DNA of 64,000 nt, from assembly GCA_947167515.1 (NCBI GenBank), contig CAMVIM010000011.1, positions 1 through 64,000 on the forward strand, given 5' to 3'. This document shows positions 51,650-60,077 of the stretch, one piece after another. This DNA comes from an uncultured Prevotellaceae bacterium (GTDB taxonomy: Bacteria > Bacteroidota > Bacteroidia > Bacteroidales > Bacteroidaceae). Every line of letters starts with the position of its first letter. Position 1 is the first letter of the stretch. The translations under genes were made by a program, and so were the position numbers. The notes below the pieces were generated by a model. That model did not search any database. It was not told the origin of the DNA and saw only the letters and a list, made by a program, of their open reading frames with translations.

Positions 51650-53005
51650 TTAGTTGCTGGAATATTGATAGCTGGCTCCGTCGGAGGATGTTGATACCGT
51701 GGTGGACGAAGAACTATCAGAAGGGGCTTCGGTGTTTTCGTTTAGACTCTTTTGTGCCCATGTGTACCAAGTCTTGAGTGAGTACATTTTTGTCAGTTCA
51801 GCCTTTGAGTTGATGTTTCCATCGCGGCGGAAAGTGAAGATGCCCACATCCTCTTTCGGTGTCAGGGTATCGACCACAATGGCAGTGAGGAAGTTGGGGT
51901 GGGTGGGGTGTTTCAACTGCATCTGTACGTTGAGATCGGAGTTGCTGAAGAAGACAGAAAGACCTGGGTGTGAGTGTACCCAGCACGTGAGATCGTACTG
52001 CATGTTCGTCTCTCTTCTCAACTTTCTCAGTTGTTCCAATACACTGAGCTTGATTTTACCGCCGAAGTTCAGTTCATACTCATTGAAGACTGCATCGTCG
52101 CCAGGCATCACGATATGTTCAAGCGATACATAATACTCGTTACTTTCCGTGTCATGAACCCAGCGTCCCAGTATCATGCAGCCATTTTCCTTAGCATTGT
52201 TAGGATCGGCAAGGTCGCTTGCATACATGTTGTAGAGGTCAATGATACAGGTGTCTTTGATGTAGAGCCTTCTCACGGCCGACTCTTGGCAGAAGTCGAT
52301 AGCATCCACCTTCAGGTAATGAGGACTTTCCATCACGTCCTCCAAACTCTGTTTCTTCAGGATGGTGGCAGTCTTTCGACGTATGATGATGCCAGGGTCT
52401 TTGTTTGTGCTGTCTTGGCGAACGGGTGTTTGATTAGGCTGAGTGGTCCCCCCCTTCTGCTTCTTGCTCAATAGCGAAATCAACACAATGACACAAATCA
52501 GCACCACAACCACGATGATAACTAACGTCCAGTCAATCTTGTCGAAAAAAGACTGTTCCTGTTCCCGGTTCAGTTCGCGTTCCAGCAGATTCAGGTTTGT
52601 TTCACACATGCCCGTTCTGTCGTTAATGATAGCCGTCAGACTATCACGGCAGGCTTTCTCGTTCTCGATTCCCTGTTCTGCATATTGCAGCAGGAAGTCG
52701 TCTATCATGGCATAGGAACTATTCTTATAATATTGCAGAGAGCCTTTCTGACGGTCCAGATAGCCTTGCAGGTCGTGCTCCTTGATATAGGCTTCCCTGT
52801 CTGACCAGTTCTGCAAGCACTTCACATGCTCACTGATTTCTGTATTCAAGGCTTCCATGTTTGCTTCGTTCAGATAAGGCACCGATTCCACATGCTCGCG
52901 GAAGGCATGGATGATGGTGGCATTCTCCACTTCTTTGGCTGACGTTTGAAAACTGATGGCAGACAGGATGCCAGTCAAAAGGATGAGATAAAGTCTTTTT
53001 TTCAT
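51650..53005 (-). CDS. Membrane-anchored JAB/MPN+ (JAMM) isopeptidase
   Basis: The 451-residue protein has a signal sequence (MKKRLYLILLTGILSAISFQ), a periplasmic helical part (to about 155), a membrane helix (158-182), and a cytoplasmic JAB domain (about 245-410). The JAMM motif is complete: E273 in KENGCMILGRW, H344-S-H346-P, S354 and D357 (HxHx7SxxD). It should cut the Ubl from targets or process it. The tail is Ser/Thr-rich. It is next to the RING gene and points its catalytic face to the cytoplasm, like the E1 and E2. Confidence 0.93.
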   Translation of the reverse strand: MKKRLYLILLTGILSAISFQTSAKEVENATIIHAFREHVESVPYLNEANMEALNTEISEHVKCLQNWSDREAYIKEHDLQGYLDRQKGSLQYYKNSSYAMIDDFLLQYAEQGIENEKACRDSLTAIINDRTGMCETNLNLLERELNREQEQSFFDKIDWTLVIIVVVVLICVIVLISLLSKKQKGGTTQPNQTPVRQDSTNKDPGIIIRRKTATILKKQSLEDVMESPHYLKVDAIDFCQESAVRRLYIKDTCIIDLYNMYASDLADPNNAKENGCMILGRWVHDTESNEYYVSLEHIVMPGDDAVFNEYELNFGGKIKLSVLEQLRKLRRETNMQYDLTCWVHSHPGLSVFFSNSDLNVQMQLKHPTHPNFLTAIVVDTLTPKEDVGIFTFRRDGNINSKAELTKMYSLKTWYTWAQKSLNENTEAPSDSSSSTTVSTSSDGASYQYSSN

Positions 53006-53028
53006 TGTATGCTTGAAAAGATGCGTTA

Positions 53029-54579
53029 TTATTTCTTGGATGAATCGCCACGTTTGGCCAATCTCTTGTATTTGGCAGGGATGGCATCGTTGAGAGAGGT
53101 GTGGACCGTGGGTTGCTGAACTGTCGGTTGGGGGACAGGTGCTGGTTGAAGCTGAGGAGTCTGTGGGGTGCCTTGTGTTCTTGGCTTTGGTTTCAATGTG
53201 CGGTAGGCAGGACGTTGAGGTGTGGCGGCTATTTCTGGTTCATCTTTGGATTCGGTTTCACTTTCTATTTTCTGTTCATCTCTTTTGTTCAAGGCACTCA
53301 TTTGTTGTTGCAATTTGGCCTGGGCGTTCTTGGCTTCGTTCATTACTTTCTTCGCCGCGTTCAGCTCGTTCATGCCATTCGCCCCTGCCATTCCAGTCAG
53401 TCCTGATGTACCTCCCATGCTCGCCATGTTGGGCATGCCGTTCACACCTGACATAGAAGCACCTGTTTGCTGTTGAGTCATCTTCAGCATATTCTCCATC
53501 ATGGCTTTTTGCTGTTTTTGAAGCTTGTACTGATTGACCATCTGTATGATTTGCTTGCCTCCCATGAAGGATAAAAGGAGGGCAATCACACCGCCTCCTA
53601 TCCACATCATGTTCTTTTTTTCCTCTTCCGACTGCTGTACTTGGGCGGCAGCAATGGAGTCATTGCGGGCTTGTGCAGCCTGTTCCGCCTGTGCCTGTTG
53701 CGCAGCCTGTGCCTGCTGATTGGCTTTGGCTTCACCTGCCAGTTCTTTTTTCTTGGAGTCGTAGAGGGCCAGGACTTCGCCAATCTGTTTGCCCACCTCA
53801 TCGTCAGTCACCTTGAAGCGCAGTTCGCGCAACATGGAGACTTCGTGGGTGAGGTCTTCGTCGAAAGGATATTCTGTTGCCTCTTCCAACATTGACTTGA
53901 CGCTGTTGATGCGGATGAGCGCTTCGTCGGCAGGCGAAAGACCCTCGTCAACGAGTTCCTCAGAGGTGATGACTTGGTCGCCAATCTGCTGGATGTTCAT
54001 GGCATTGGCTGCATAGACATCACTACCGCCACCTCCGCCATTTCTGCCCCCACCATTCTTGTTGCCGCCACTGCTCTTCTTGGCTTGCTTGCTGTTCAGG
54101 TTGAGGGTGCCGCATGGTGTAAACACTTTGTAGTGCCGCTTGCCTTCGTAACTGGCCAGATAGATGGGGAGTTTAAGCTGTGCCTCCTCGTTCTGTGCCA
54201 CCTTGAACTGTAAGGTGGGGTTGTCGTTGATGAGGAAGTAACCGTCGCGTGAACGGGTGTAGGTGGCATTGGCAGGCACCATGAAGGCACTGGTCTCTAT
54301 ACCCTCAAACTTGATGTCGTTGTAGTTGCCGTTGCGGTCGAAGAACACCACTGCCACCTCATCTAGTTTCTTGTATTTTTTTTGGTGACTCTGTCCCAGT
54401 TTCTTTTGGGCATTCGTGAAACGAACCGTTAGCTGATTGCCTGTATGGGTGATGTTGTAGGAAAGGATGATGCGGTCGCCTGAATCAGAATAGAGCGTGT
54501 CCTTCACCTCTCTGGCTGATGCTGTTACGCATCCCATGAGAATCCAAAGGGCGGCCACAATAGAGTTTCGCTTAGTCAT
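53029..54579 (-). CDS. Envelope protein with signal peptide, one membrane helix and coiled coils
   Basis: With start at 54579 (MTKRNSIVAALW), 516 residues: signal sequence, a beta-rich N-terminal domain (about 25-165), a Gly/Asn linker, helical segment, one membrane helix (about 324-341, MMWIGGGVIALLLSFMGG), then a Met/Gln/Ala-rich and Pro-rich cytoplasmic tail. The N-domain shares the LPIYLASYEGKRHYKVFTP...LNLN pattern with IPIYIAKFKGKKKLLLLEK...LNLE of the next gene, so the two domains are related. I know no family. It likely spans the membrane beside the JAB and RING proteins and may serve as a scaffold. Confidence 0.65.
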   Translation of the reverse strand: MTKRNSIVAALWILMGCVTASAREVKDTLYSDSGDRIILSYNITHTGNQLTVRFTNAQKKLGQSHQKKYKKLDEVAVVFFDRNGNYNDIKFEGIETSAFMVPANATYTRSRDGYFLINDNPTLQFKVAQNEEAQLKLPIYLASYEGKRHYKVFTPCGTLNLNSKQAKKSSGGNKNGGGRNGGGGGSDVYAANAMNIQQIGDQVITSEELVDEGLSPADEALIRINSVKSMLEEATEYPFDEDLTHEVSMLRELRFKVTDDEVGKQIGEVLALYDSKKKELAGEAKANQQAQAAQQAQAEQAAQARNDSIAAAQVQQSEEEKKNMMWIGGGVIALLLSFMGGKQIIQMVNQYKLQKQQKAMMENMLKMTQQQTGASMSGVNGMPNMASMGGTSGLTGMAGANGMNELNAAKKVMNEAKNAQAKLQQQMSALNKRDEQKIESETESKDEPEIAATPQRPAYRTLKPKPRTQGTPQTPQLQPAPVPQPTVQQPTVHTSLNDAIPAKYKRLAKRGDSSKK

Positions 54580-54620
54580 AAAAATCAGTTGATGAGAAAA
54601 GTTTCCAAGCATTTGACCTA

Positions 54621-55688
54621 TTACAGGTTAGATATACGGTTGTATCGTTCCATAATCTTGCTCTTGTACTCGCCACCGCTCTTCCATGCCGAGGCATGCT
54701 TGCTGCACGAAGTGTCGGTACAGCATTTGTAGAGTGCATTCACTTCATTGATAACCTTCGCTTTGGCAGCTTTGCGGTCACTGCTACTGTAGATTTTCTT
54801 GTAGTAGTCATCCATCTTGTGATAGATTTGTTGCAAAGTGAGCGAGCAGTAGCTGCAACTGTGTCCCCCACCGCCACCAGCCGGGCGTCCATGTCGTCCA
54901 CAGTCACGTTCACGGCTGCTCAGGTCAATGGCATCCAACTTGGCTTTCAAGGCAGCGTAGCGGATGTAGCCGCCATCCTCTTCTTTCCAGTTGTGCGAGG
55001 CAATGATTCGGTCAATCTCAGCCTTCGCGTCTTCTATTCTTTTCTCATACGGTGCCTTCTGCTTGGCCAGTGAAGTGCGGTGCTTCGGGTTAGGGCAGAA
55101 AGTCTGGCGTCCAACCTCCTTTTCCAAAGCTTCGTATTTTTCCTCCACCGCCACAAATTCAGCACTGGGCTTCAGTTCGGCCTCAAGGTTGAGTTCTATG
55201 ATTTGCTTCTCCAGCAAGAGCAGTTTCTTCTTGCCTTTGAATTTGGCAATGTAGATGGGAATGCGGCACACGGTCGGTTCTTCATTCGTCACACTCACCT
55301 CTGTGAGCCGCACCTTGTCGGAAGGTCTTGCCAACTGCACCTGCTCCATTGGCTGGTCGCAGGGGTCTATCAATCGATTCTTTCCCTTGCCGCCAAAGGT
55401 TTTGTCATAGACGATGGAGAGGGATTTGGACTGCTTCTTGATGTCCTTCTCCGTATAGGCGCGGTCGAAGACGATGAGTACCTTCGATTCGTCGAGGTTT
55501 TCCAGTTCCACCGTCACTGTACCCGATTCGCCCTCGTCATAGTTGAGGTGGGCGAACAGGTTGCAATAGCCCAGTTCCACCGTTTTCTCGTTGTCATCGC
55601 TGTTCAGGATGACTTTCTTCTGCTCATCGGCCAGGGTCAAAAGGCAGCCCAGACAGAAGGTAAATGTCAATAGGAGAATTTTCTTCAT
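54621..55688 (-). CDS. Exported protein with Cys/His-rich zinc-like clusters
   Basis: The 355-residue protein has a signal peptide (MKKILLLTFTFCLGCLLTLA), a beta-rich N-terminal domain related to that of the 516-residue neighbour, then a helical part with Cys/His sets: C198...H203 (CPNPKH), C263-x2-H266 (CGRH), C278-x2-C281 (CSYC), C322-C323, and C328-x2-H331 (CSKH). They look like metal-binding knuckles. Its placement between E2 and the envelope protein ties it to the Ubl system, but an exported location would put it across the membrane from E1 and E2. Function unknown. Confidence 0.65.
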   Translation of the reverse strand: MKKILLLTFTFCLGCLLTLADEQKKVILNSDDNEKTVELGYCNLFAHLNYDEGESGTVTVELENLDESKVLIVFDRAYTEKDIKKQSKSLSIVYDKTFGGKGKNRLIDPCDQPMEQVQLARPSDKVRLTEVSVTNEEPTVCRIPIYIAKFKGKKKLLLLEKQIIELNLEAELKPSAEFVAVEEKYEALEKEVGRQTFCPNPKHRTSLAKQKAPYEKRIEDAKAEIDRIIASHNWKEEDGGYIRYAALKAKLDAIDLSSRERDCGRHGRPAGGGGGHSCSYCSLTLQQIYHKMDDYYKKIYSSSDRKAAKAKVINEVNALYKCCTDTSCSKHASAWKSGGEYKSKIMERYNRISNL

Positions 55689-55715
55689 GATACTTACGTT
55701 CAGCTTTTTTCGTTC

Positions 55716-56378
55716 TTATATGCTTAGGGAAATCTTGGGTTTGGCGGGCTGGCTGTCGGTAGCGGCTGGAGCAGGAGCTGCTTGGGGTGTCGGTGACTCA
55801 GGCATATCTTGTGTGAATTTCACCCAGCCGTTAGGCTCACCTTCCTCGCGCACCCATTCGGCCACACTCTGGTCTTCGGGATAGGGGTAGGTGTTTTGGG
55901 CATGATACATCTGGTACTTCAGATACCGCTCCACTCTCAGCACGAGGTCTTTGATGGATGCCAGTACGCCCATCTCCTTGATGGTCAGACACACATGTCC
56001 CTTGAAACTGCCTGAATAGCGAATGTTGGGATGCCAGATGTCGGTAATGAATGTGAAGACGGGATTGCCGTCAGCTGAGGGATAGTTGTTAGGGAGCACT
56101 ACGCTCATCTTGTGCAGATAGCCAAAGATGGGCTTGCGTGGCGGTTCTGTCTCTTCCACACCCACAATGGATTTCACGCGATACCAAATCTCGTATTCGG
56201 TGGGAAGTCCCGTGGCATTCTTGCGACGGATAATATAAGAGAGCGAAGGCTTGCGAATGTCGGGGCTGCTGGCTCTGCGCTTGCAGCACACGTTGTCCAA
56301 CTCTTTCCACTCCTGCAACAGGCGCGCATCGCGGCCTGACAGTTCTTGTTGGTCAAATTTATTGATTGCTGGATTCAT
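55716..56378 (-). CDS. E2 ubiquitin-conjugating-like enzyme
   Basis: The 220-residue protein has a UBC fold pattern: a YLHKMSVVLPNNYPSADGNPVF region (YP and PxxxF), HPN at 116-118, and GHVCL with the catalytic Cys130, in the spacing of eukaryotic E2 enzymes (YP...HPN...C). Later helical segments (SIKDLVLRVERYLKY) fit the C-terminal helices; the tail is Pro/Ala-rich. It should take the Ubl from E1 as a thioester. This is closer to the eukaryotic motif than most bacterial E2-like proteins. It is flanked by the Ubl gene. Confidence 0.92.
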   Translation of the reverse strand: MNPAINKFDQQELSGRDARLLQEWKELDNVCCKRRASSPDIRKPSLSYIIRRKNATGLPTEYEIWYRVKSIVGVEETEPPRKPIFGYLHKMSVVLPNNYPSADGNPVFTFITDIWHPNIRYSGSFKGHVCLTIKEMGVLASIKDLVLRVERYLKYQMYHAQNTYPYPEDQSVAEWVREEGEPNGWVKFTQDMPESPTPQAAPAPAATDSQPAKPKISLSI

Positions 56379-56458
56379 CTTGTCTGTTTTTAGGTTTTAG
56401 TTTTGATGTGTGTAAAATGGCTTCTGTTCAAATGGAGCAAACAGAAAGTGGAAGAAAT

Positions 56459-56522
56459 CGTACCCCTCGACTACGCCTTGCCGTACCCCTCGACTACGCC
56501 ACATCGCACTCGAGGGGTACGA
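56459..56522. repeat. GTACCCCTCGACTACGCC direct repeat pair with inverted copy
   Basis: Two direct copies of GTACCCCTCGACTACGCC followed by an inverted ACTCGAGGGGTAC unit can fold into a strong hairpin in the 151-bp spacer between the Ubl and E2 genes. It may lower expression downstream or stabilise the message. Confidence 0.7.
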
Positions 56523-56529
56523 TGTTCGT

Positions 56530-56856
56530 TTAGCCAGCAATGGGGACAGAAATGAGGTGCAAATGATCCATGGGCTGAATGTCGTAGTCGATGAGCGCCA
56601 TCTCGCGTCCCTCCTCGTCCTCGAATTCAAGGATGGCGGGTTCTTCGTCATCCTCCATCAGCTTGCCCAGCAGATACTGGATGGGGTTGCCTCCATTGTC
56701 CATCTTGGGCAGTTCGAACACCTGTACGATGCTGTTGATTTGGTCACGAATCGTCTTGTTCGGGTCGGTCACCTTCACTTCAATCTCGTCGTAAGACGTG
56801 CCGTCTATCGTCAGCAGGACGATAAACTCTTCCTGATAAAATTCTTGGTCTGTCAT
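56530..56856 (-). CDS. Ubiquitin-like modifier (YukD-like beta-grasp), C-terminal Gly
   Basis: The start at 56856 gives about 108 residues (MTDQEFYQEE...); two upstream ATGs overlap the PAAR-like gene. It shows beta-grasp features: strands VLLTIDGTSYDEIEVKV, a helix TIRDQINSIVQVF, an acidic middle, and LIDYDIQPMDHLHLISV as the last strands. It ends SVPIAG with a single Gly at the stop, suitable for adenylation by the E1 without prior cutting. It lies directly after the T6SS PAAR-like gene with a short gap. Confidence 0.85.
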   Translation of the reverse strand: MTDQEFYQEEFIVLLTIDGTSYDEIEVKVTDPNKTIRDQINSIVQVFELPKMDNGGNPIQYLLGKLMEDDEEPAILEFEDEEGREMALIDYDIQPMDHLHLISVPIAG

Positions 56857-56869
56857 AGTTGGTGATATT

Positions 56870-57850
56870 TTATGTGTCATTGCTTGCCTGGTAGGCTTCG
56901 CTTCCATAAACGGTGTATTTGTCGAAGGCGTCGGCTGGAAGTCCCGTGGCTGCCTTGGCTATGTCGGCATTGTCCTCTAGTCCTTCGGGCTGGTCGGAAC
57001 TGAAGAGGGTGCTGATGCCTTTTTTCACTAAGTTCTCACCGGTATCGCTGACGTCGTCGGCCAGCTTTTTGCCTACGGAGCCTGAGGGGTCGCCAAAGAC
57101 GGTGCGGGTGAGTTTCTGCCCTGTGGGGGAATCGACGGCTCGCTGCAGTTTCTGACCGACGCCGCTGCGGTTGAATGCAACGATGCCGTCGTCCATCTTG
57201 TTGAGTACGAAGTTGGCTGGCTTTTTGAAGAGTTTCCCTACCTTGGCGAGTTTCTTGAGGGGAAGCACTCCCAGAGCGGCGTCGGCGTATTTGCCGTTGT
57301 AAACATTGCCAGCTGCCTCGACAAAGCTGAGACCGACTCCCCAGGGGGTGAGTCCTGCCACGGTGGTCAGTCCGTCAAGCCATGCGGGCAGCTCGTAGTT
57401 GACTTCCAAGGGTTTGCATGGGACTGTGACAGGGTTGACGACTCCTTGACCGGAATGGACTATTTGCACGCATCCGAGGTACTGGCAATAGAGGACGCAG
57501 TCTTGCTGGAGGAAGTGCCTGAAGCTGGTGTCGTGTATCACGTTGTTGAACTGTGTCGCCATCCAGTAGCCTGCGGCTAACATTCCTGGACAAGGGGCGG
57601 GGGTGAGGGTGCCCATGGCGGCCATGGTGGCTGCCTGCACTTCGGGATTGTTGATGCTGGTGCACATGCCGAAGGAGGGCACGTGTGTCATGCTGTTGTC
57701 GGCAAGGGTGGCCATCTTGTTGGTGCCAATGGATGGACGTGTGAGGTCGGACACGTTCAGTATGGAGGTCATCAGACCGAATGAGCAGCGCAGGATGGCG
57801 TTCTGCGTGACGTAGGGTATGCCTGTTTGGGTTGTGACGGTTTTCATCAT
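56870..57850 (-). CDS. PAAR-like (DUF4280) spike tip protein with C-terminal extension
   Basis: About 326 residues from the ATG at 57850 (a TTG at 57859 overlaps the vgrG stop). The first 135 residues follow the DUF4280 PAAR-like pattern, with GIPYVTQNAILRCSFG, TLTPAPCPGM and a late VHSGQGVVNPVTV. The rest (about 140-326) is a helical, Lys-rich extension that may be an effector, adaptor or cargo-binding region. It would cap the VgrG spike. Directly next to the Ubl gene it is a possible conjugation target. Confidence 0.82.
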   Translation of the reverse strand: MMKTVTTQTGIPYVTQNAILRCSFGLMTSILNVSDLTRPSIGTNKMATLADNSMTHVPSFGMCTSINNPEVQAATMAAMGTLTPAPCPGMLAAGYWMATQFNNVIHDTSFRHFLQQDCVLYCQYLGCVQIVHSGQGVVNPVTVPCKPLEVNYELPAWLDGLTTVAGLTPWGVGLSFVEAAGNVYNGKYADAALGVLPLKKLAKVGKLFKKPANFVLNKMDDGIVAFNRSGVGQKLQRAVDSPTGQKLTRTVFGDPSGSVGKKLADDVSDTGENLVKKGISTLFSSDQPEGLEDNADIAKAATGLPADAFDKYTVYGSEAYQASNDT

Positions 57851-57855
57851 GGTGT

Positions 57856-60018
57856 TCAATTGAGCTGAACCTGAGAACCTCGTACTTTGACTTCTTTGGT
57901 GCCAGAGATGCTGACACTCTCGGACGTGAACTTGGCCTCGAAGCTGGCTGTTACGTTGACATTGTTGCCTCCAGAGAGGTTGACATTGTTGCGTGAACGG
58001 ACTTTCACGTCGCCGTCGCTCCGGATGGTAAGTTCGGAGTCTGTGGCTGTGATGAAACTTCCTGGTGTTTCAGACATTTCGGAATGTACCTCCACGTTGT
58101 ACTCTTCGGCATTGAGGATGTAGGTGGGGGCTTTCACGCGTCGCCGATCGGTGGTGAGCATGCTCAGACGTTCAGCCTTCACCCGTTGTTCGAAACCAAC
58201 ATAATTGTAGTAGAAGTTCTCCACGTTGAGGAGGAAGGAACCAGTGTCGCCATCGTCGAGGCTATAGCCATCCTTGGGCTTGCCTACGTTGATTTTCATG
58301 TTTCTGCCAGCGTTCATCACGATGTCCCGATCGGCTCTCAACTCGATGTTCCCCTTTGAGTGGAGGCTGATGAGTTTCTTGTCGGTGTCGAAGAGGATGT
58401 CGTAGTTGTGTGTGTTGTTGTCGTAGATTCTGATGCTTCCGCCCGATTCGTTGCCTGACACATCATGTATCTCGATGGTGTGTCCGCTGGCAGTACGGAT
58501 AGCTTTGATGAGGTTTTCGTCGCCGTCGTACCATTTTTCATCGACATTGGAGCGTGGGGTGAAGCGTGTGCCGATGACTTGGGGACGCTCGAAATTGCCT
58601 TCCTCGAAGTTGACAAGGACTTCGCTCCATTTTTCAGGGATAAGGTGTACTCCGCCATTAGGAAATTCGTAAGGCTGGACAACATGTACCCAGGGGGTGG
58701 TGCCGTTCTTGTCACCGTCTGAGAATTTCTTGCGTTGCCAGGGGAAGCGCACTTTCACGCGCCCCCAATGCTTGGGGTCTTCGGTGTCAACCACATCGGC
58801 GATGATGGGATGGTCGCAGACGGGGTAGATGGGGCTGTCATCTTCGTAGGGGGGAAAGGGGTGGGCGGCAGTGATGCCCTTGAAGGAGTTCTTGTATCGT
58901 TCGTCTGCCGTAAAGGTGTGTATGACTTCGGTGATGAGGATTTCGTCTTGCTGCACTTCGCTCTTGGTGCTCGAATCGCTGTTGTTGATGTAGTTGTCCT
59001 TGATGCTGAGTTTTGCACCAATCTTAAGGCGTGAGCAGTAGGTGTGTCCTTCGTAGATGAGCATGTCGGAACGTTGGGAGAGCATTTCTGCCCGTTGGTC
59101 TTCGCAAAAGAGGGGCGGCTCTATCTTTTCCTTTTCGATATCGGAGTCTGACTCCATAGATCCAGCGGTGATTTGCTGGCTTTTGTGTGCATAGTTGTCG
59201 TTGGAGGCTTTGAGGGCGGCATCGCTCAGTGGGTTGCCGCAGTCTTCCTTGTAGTCATCTGTATAGGCATGTGACTTGGTAGAGGTGTTGTATCCCAAAC
59301 CGACTTTGTAGAATGATGGGTGGAAGATGTGGAGGTGCACTCCGTAGTCGGGGATGTCTTTGCTGGGATAGGTGAGCTGAATGCTTTCGGAGTTGTCGAG
59401 CTTGCCGAAATGGAGGGCTGTTCCTGTGCTGAAGAACCATTCACAATGGCGACGAGCCATGCGGCGCAGGAAGTCGTAATGACTCTCGTTGTATTCGGCG
59501 GTGTAGAAGATGGTTTCTTCCTTTTCGGGCTTCACTTCCTGGGTGTCAAGCTCTCCTGCCTCGTAGATGGTTTTCACAATGTTAGCCAGAGGCTCTTCGT
59601 TGAACACTTGGCATGTGGGGTGTCCGGCAAGTGTGGCGTCTTTGGATACTACCTTTACGGCTATGGCTTGCCGACTGTCTGTTCTGTCGGAATTGGTGTG
59701 GGTGATGAATCCTTCAAACTCGATGTCTGCGGTTTTGCCGTCGGTGTTGGCATTGCTGATTTCTTTTTCCATCGGCTCGGTCTGTAGGGTCAGTTTCACT
59801 TCCTGTCCGATGAGGTTTTTGCAGATGGAGAACTGTGGCTCTTTGATGTCCTCGACGGGGTCTTTGAAGAGGGTGAAAGAAAGGCTGACAGGGTGGAGCA
59901 GCCGTTGTTCCATCTGGAAGTTGTCGAGGTGGTAGAGTGCTCCGTCCAGCTTTATCTTGAACTTGTCGGAGTTGGTGCCGCCGATACTGACGGCGATGTT
60001 TTTGACAGAGATGGACAT
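57856..60018 (-). CDS. tssI: T6SS spike protein VgrG/TssI
   Basis: The 720-residue protein has the gp27-like part (about 20-380), an OB fold with VVDTEDPKHWGRVKVRFPW (about 412-430), then a segment of beta repeats ending with VRGSQVQLN, as in VgrG needle proteins. No enzymatic extension is seen. It forms the puncturing spike that carries the PAAR-like tip encoded immediately downstream. Confidence 0.95.
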   Translation of the reverse strand: MSISVKNIAVSIGGTNSDKFKIKLDGALYHLDNFQMEQRLLHPVSLSFTLFKDPVEDIKEPQFSICKNLIGQEVKLTLQTEPMEKEISNANTDGKTADIEFEGFITHTNSDRTDSRQAIAVKVVSKDATLAGHPTCQVFNEEPLANIVKTIYEAGELDTQEVKPEKEETIFYTAEYNESHYDFLRRMARRHCEWFFSTGTALHFGKLDNSESIQLTYPSKDIPDYGVHLHIFHPSFYKVGLGYNTSTKSHAYTDDYKEDCGNPLSDAALKASNDNYAHKSQQITAGSMESDSDIEKEKIEPPLFCEDQRAEMLSQRSDMLIYEGHTYCSRLKIGAKLSIKDNYINNSDSSTKSEVQQDEILITEVIHTFTADERYKNSFKGITAAHPFPPYEDDSPIYPVCDHPIIADVVDTEDPKHWGRVKVRFPWQRKKFSDGDKNGTTPWVHVVQPYEFPNGGVHLIPEKWSEVLVNFEEGNFERPQVIGTRFTPRSNVDEKWYDGDENLIKAIRTASGHTIEIHDVSGNESGGSIRIYDNNTHNYDILFDTDKKLISLHSKGNIELRADRDIVMNAGRNMKINVGKPKDGYSLDDGDTGSFLLNVENFYYNYVGFEQRVKAERLSMLTTDRRRVKAPTYILNAEEYNVEVHSEMSETPGSFITATDSELTIRSDGDVKVRSRNNVNLSGGNNVNVTASFEAKFTSESVSISGTKEVKVRGSQVQLN

Positions 60019-60077
60019 AGGGGTGTTCAGTTATGGGTTGTTCGGTTATGCGGTTGTTCGGTCAATGGTGAATGCCA

